NCBI GenBank assembly: GCA_023142905.1 | Contig: JAGLIP010000037.1 | Span: 1 to 7,251, forward strand | Source: Candidatus Aenigmatarchaeota archaeon | Lineage (GTDB): Archaea; EX4484-52; B79-G9 | Length of the DNA: 7,251 bases | Direction: 5' to 3' | Shown: piece by piece, positions 5,005 through 7,251 of the stretch | Position numbering within the stretch: position 1 is the first letter of the stretch | Layout of the letters: every line of letters starts with the position of its first letter | Program-made: the position numbers and the translations under genes | Notes under the pieces: generated by a model | What the model was told of the DNA's origin: nothing | Databases searched by the model: none | What the model saw: only the letters and a program-made list of their open reading frames with translations

Positions 5005-6317
5005 TTAAAAAAAGTGCTCACAGAATCCACAGATTCTATAACTTCTTTTTTGTTTTTACCTTCGGCACTTACACGAATTAATGCCTTGGTGCCTGATGGG
5101 CGTATAAGAACCACAGCTCCTTTATTTTTATATTTTACACCATCTAAATCCGAAATCATTTCGTATTTTTTATCCACTATTGCCGTAATATCTTCCATTT
5201 TTGTTATCTTTTCATTATTGTCTGCAAATTCAAATTTCTTTGATATTGTTGTATATTTCGGAAAATTTTCAAGTATTTTAGGGATCTTTTTTGCAACAGC
5301 ACATAAAATAAGGGCTGCAAATGTGCCTGAATTGTACCATGAAAATTCAGGAAATGCGTAATGCCCGTTTGGTTCGCCTAAAAAATCAGAATTGTTTTCA
5401 ATAGCCTTTTTTGAAACAAAAATATCGCCAACGCGCGTTAAAGTAACATCTGTTGCCATAACATCTGAAAGCATAGTTGAAGTATCTAAAGATGCAGTAA
5501 TTTTTTTTGCATCAATTGCTTTTGCAAGAATTGTAAATATTTCGTCTCCTGTAATCCACCAACCATTTGAATCATATGCAAAAACCCTATCCCCATCTAT
5601 ATCGCAGCCAACAACAATGTCTGCATTATTTTCTTTTAGAATATTTGTAAGGTAACACCGGTTACCATTATCAGGCTCAGGATTTATGCTTTCGTCCTGC
5701 TTTGTTTCGCAGTTTATTTTTATAACTTCTGCACTTAGTTCACAAAGAAGTTCCGGCAGGACAATAGATGTTGCACCATTGGCGCAATCCACAACAACTT
5801 TTGCATCAATTGAACTAAAGTGTTTTTTAAAGCAGGAAACTACGCGGTTCAAATATTCTTTTTTAAACTCACCCGCCCTGTTTTCGTATGCGCCTTCGCC
5901 TGATTTCACAAATGATTTTTTAATATATATTTTCTTTACCGCTGCTAAATCCTCATTTGAAAAGCCATTCCCTTTTTTATACATCAGCTTAAAACCATTC
6001 CTGTTCCATCCGTGATGGCTTGCAGTAACCATGACAGACATTTTTGCACCATAATGTGTGCCCGCAACAGCAATAAGGTCTGTAGGCCCTGTCCCAACAT
6101 CAATGACATCACAGCCGCACAAGCGAATTCCTTCAATAAGTGATTTTTTAAGATTGGGAGTTGTGTCTCGTGTGTCTCCGCCAACCACAACAAGGCCTTC
6201 GGCATGTGTCCCAATAGCTTTTCCAAGCCGTTCTGCAAGCTCTTCATTGACTTCTTTAGGGCATGCGCCTCGGATATCATAATTATTAAAAACTTGCGGG
6301 TTGTCCATAGGATTCAC
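5001..6317 (-). CDS. Phosphomannomutase/phosphoglucomutase-family enzyme
   Basis: The product is 438 residues from GTG 6317 or 435 from ATG 6308, which has the better ribosome binding site (GTGA, five bases upstream). The alpha-D-phosphohexomutase family interconverts 1- and 6-phosphosugars (Glc, Man or GlcN/GlcNAc) for nucleotide-sugar synthesis. Numbered from GTG, I see NYDIRG (12-17), GGDTRD (46-51), the phosphoserine loop TASHHGWNRNGFK (98-110; S100), the metal loop DIDGDR (239-244), the sugar-recognition loop GEPNGH (314-319) and the phosphate loop RPSGTK (406-411). The length and all four domains are normal. Two loops deviate: TASHNP is TASHHG, and the serine of GExSGH is N317. The changes keep S100, the metal aspartates and H319, so activity is likely but sugar preference may differ. 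It is translationally coupled to the HAD fusion upstream and to uppP downstream, placing it in glycan-precursor supply. Confidence 0.9.
   Translation of the reverse strand: MNPMDNPQVFNNYDIRGACPKEVNEELAERLGKAIGTHAEGLVVVGGDTRDTTPNLKKSLIEGIRLCGCDVIDVGTGPTDLIAVAGTHYGAKMSVMVTASHHGWNRNGFKLMYKKGNGFSNEDLAAVKKIYIKKSFVKSGEGAYENRAGEFKKEYLNRVVSCFKKHFSSIDAKVVVDCANGATSIVLPELLCELSAEVIKINCETKQDESINPEPDNGNRCYLTNILKENNADIVVGCDIDGDRVFAYDSNGWWITGDEIFTILAKAIDAKKITASLDTSTMLSDVMATDVTLTRVGDIFVSKKAIENNSDFLGEPNGHYAFPEFSWYNSGTFAALILCAVAKKIPKILENFPKYTTISKKFEFADNNEKITKMEDITAIVDKKYEMISDLDGVKYKNKGAVVLIRPSGTKALIRVSAEGKNKKEVIESVDSVSTFFK
6314..6317 (-). promoter_or_regulatory. GTGA overlap: stop codon inside the ribosome binding site of the mutase gene
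   Basis: Minus-strand GTGA includes the TGA stop (6316-6314) of the HAD fusion gene; ATG follows after five bases at 6308. The layout is identical to the junction at 5001-5004. Confidence 0.5.
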
Positions 6318-7251
6318 TTGTCTAAAGCAGAGTCTACAATTTTTTTAAGTTCATGAAATGTTGATGCCGTATAATTGGAAATATCATCTATTTCTTTTTT
6401 CCCTTCAGTGCCTGTTGAAATATCATTTAAGTTTTCAAAAACAGTATTTGTTTTGCTCGGTTTGAAAAGAACAGTTGTAATGCCTATTTTTTTAGCCTCA
6501 ACAATATCCCTTTCAACAGAATCGCCGACAACTATTACTTCTTCAGGCTTTAGATTGAATCGCTCAAGAGCGATTTTACAATATTTGCCGGATGGTTTCA
6601 TTTCACCAGTATCTTCAGGAGTTACAATTCCGTCAAAATATTTAGTGTAATCGCCAAAAATACTGTTTAATTTACGCGTTAGGGTTTCCCTGAATTCATC
6701 GCTTATAACTATAAGAATAAGGTTATGTTTTTTCTTGATTTCTGAAACAATTTCAACAACATCATCGAAAGGTTTTAGGTCTTTTATGATTTTATCCCAA
6801 AAAATATTCATTGCTTTTTGTGTTATTTGTTCATCTTTTGTGATTTCAAAAACAGGGACACAATAGCCTCTTTTTTTGGGGTCGCCACACATTCCTATTT
6901 TTTTTATCGCATCTTTGTGCTGTTTTTTTATGAGCTCTCTTTTAATCCCTGTTTCTTTTGAAAGAAAATCATAAAGAAGCCTGTATGCGTTTGTTGTGTC
7001 TATTTTGTAAAGTGTCTTATCAGCATCGAAAAAAATAGCCCTTATTTTTGGCTTCGAATCCCCAGTTATGTATTTTTTAAAGACGGCAAGAGTATTGTTG
7101 CGCTCCTCTTTTGGAACATCAAGAACTATGTTGCCCTGATAATTTGTTTTTTTGATTATATCAAAAACCTGTGTGAAATTTATAGCACCTTCCCCTATGG
7201 CAAGCCCGCTTTTTTGTTTTGTTGAATCAGAAATATACAATACGGGTATTC
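6314..7251 (-). CDS. TIM-barrel (sugar isomerase-like)/HAD phosphatase fusion, N-terminus cut by window
   Basis: The frame is open to the right edge (reading IPV before LYISDS), so a TTG at 7240 is not the true start; 311 complete residues are visible. Numbered from the codon at 7240, residues 1-58 (ISDSTKQ, IGEGAINFTQVFDII, GNIVLDVP, LAVFKKYI) match the end of a xylose-isomerase-like TIM barrel (AP endonuclease 2 family). After a short linker, 66-260 form a HAD hydrolase: motif I FFDADKTL (D72, D74), motif II VISDE (S180), motif III K215 in GEMKPSGK, and motif IV VVGDSVERD (D240, D245). A helical cap lies between motifs I and II and contains a small C118/C127 loop. Motif I has K where most members have G (DxDGT). 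About 45 poorly conserved residues end the protein. The enzyme probably dephosphorylates a small phosphorylated metabolite; the fused barrel suggests a sugar or sugar acid. It is the first visible gene of the operon that leads into the mutase. Confidence 0.82.
   Translation of the reverse strand, partial: IPVLYISDSTKQKSGLAIGEGAINFTQVFDIIKKTNYQGNIVLDVPKEERNNTLAVFKKYITGDSKPKIRAIFFDADKTLYKIDTTNAYRLLYDFLSKETGIKRELIKKQHKDAIKKIGMCGDPKKRGYCVPVFEITKDEQITQKAMNIFWDKIIKDLKPFDDVVEIVSEIKKKHNLILIVISDEFRETLTRKLNSIFGDYTKYFDGIVTPEDTGEMKPSGKYCKIALERFNLKPEEVIVVGDSVERDIVEAKKIGITTVLFKPSKTNTVFENLNDISTGTEGKKEIDDISNYTASTFHELKKIVDSALDK

Noticed and set aside
5014..6282. Several + strand open frames opposite the mutase gene, plus a minus-strand 98-codon frame at 5984-6280
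   Set aside because: All are shadows of the mutase frame, whose family motifs are clear.
1..7251. CRISPR array, insertion sequence, attachment site or defence genes
   Set aside because: No spaced direct repeats, transposase or integrase motifs, terminal inverted repeats or known defence domains were visible.

Overview
The window looks archaeal and most resembles the small-genome DPANN lineages. That is inference from protein style, not a marker-gene result. The supporting signs are: a UppP homologue with the EWLPVSSEG form of the active-site loop instead of the bacterial SS.GH form; a secreted protein carrying a thrombospondin-type-1-like cysteine module of a kind common in DPANN surface proteins; AT-rich TATA-box-like elements, one at a leaderless distance from a start codon; oligo-U terminators; and tightly packed genes with GGTG-type ribosome binding sites.

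Left part, + strand (1-2726). The window opens inside an acyl-CoA ligase (AMP-binding) gene that stops abruptly at its hinge motif, so the C-terminal subdomain is missing. A 149-base gap follows with a TATA-like box, a perfect 8-bp hairpin and a possible tiny leader ORF. Next come two exported proteins: a TasA/camelysin-style secreted protein with no mature N-glycosylation sequon, and a membrane-anchored protein with a six-cysteine TSP1-like module and nine sequons. A strong stem plus U-tract separates them. The second gene has no ordinary start codon at the place where its Shine-Dalgarno and signal peptide point; an ATT codon sits there.

Middle (2727-3701). The two strands converge across a 171-base gap with only a weak terminator-like hairpin. 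The first minus-strand gene is a DUF1624/HGSNAT-type membrane acyltransferase. It has its own promoter with the TATA box about 26 bases before the ATG, so its mRNA is probably leaderless. An oligo-U run just upstream ends the neighbouring operon.

Right part, minus strand (3702-7251). This is a compact four-gene operon read right to left: a TIM-barrel (sugar isomerase-like)/HAD phosphatase fusion cut by the window edge; a phosphomannomutase/phosphoglucomutase-family enzyme; a UppP-like polyprenyl-diphosphate phosphatase; and a small membrane protein of the YdjM/DUF457-like type. At each of the three internal junctions the stop codon of one gene lies within or overlaps the Shine-Dalgarno of the next.

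Taken together the window reads as a cell-envelope locus: sugar-phosphate supply (HAD fusion, mutase), lipid-carrier recycling (UppP), possible glycan acylation (DUF1624) and surface proteins that could receive the glycan. The link between the two halves is inferred from proximity only. I did not find a clear novel defence or mobile system. The most unusual points are the ATT start, the stop-in-SD junctions, the altered active-site loops of the mutase, the TIM-HAD fusion and the ligase truncated at its hinge.
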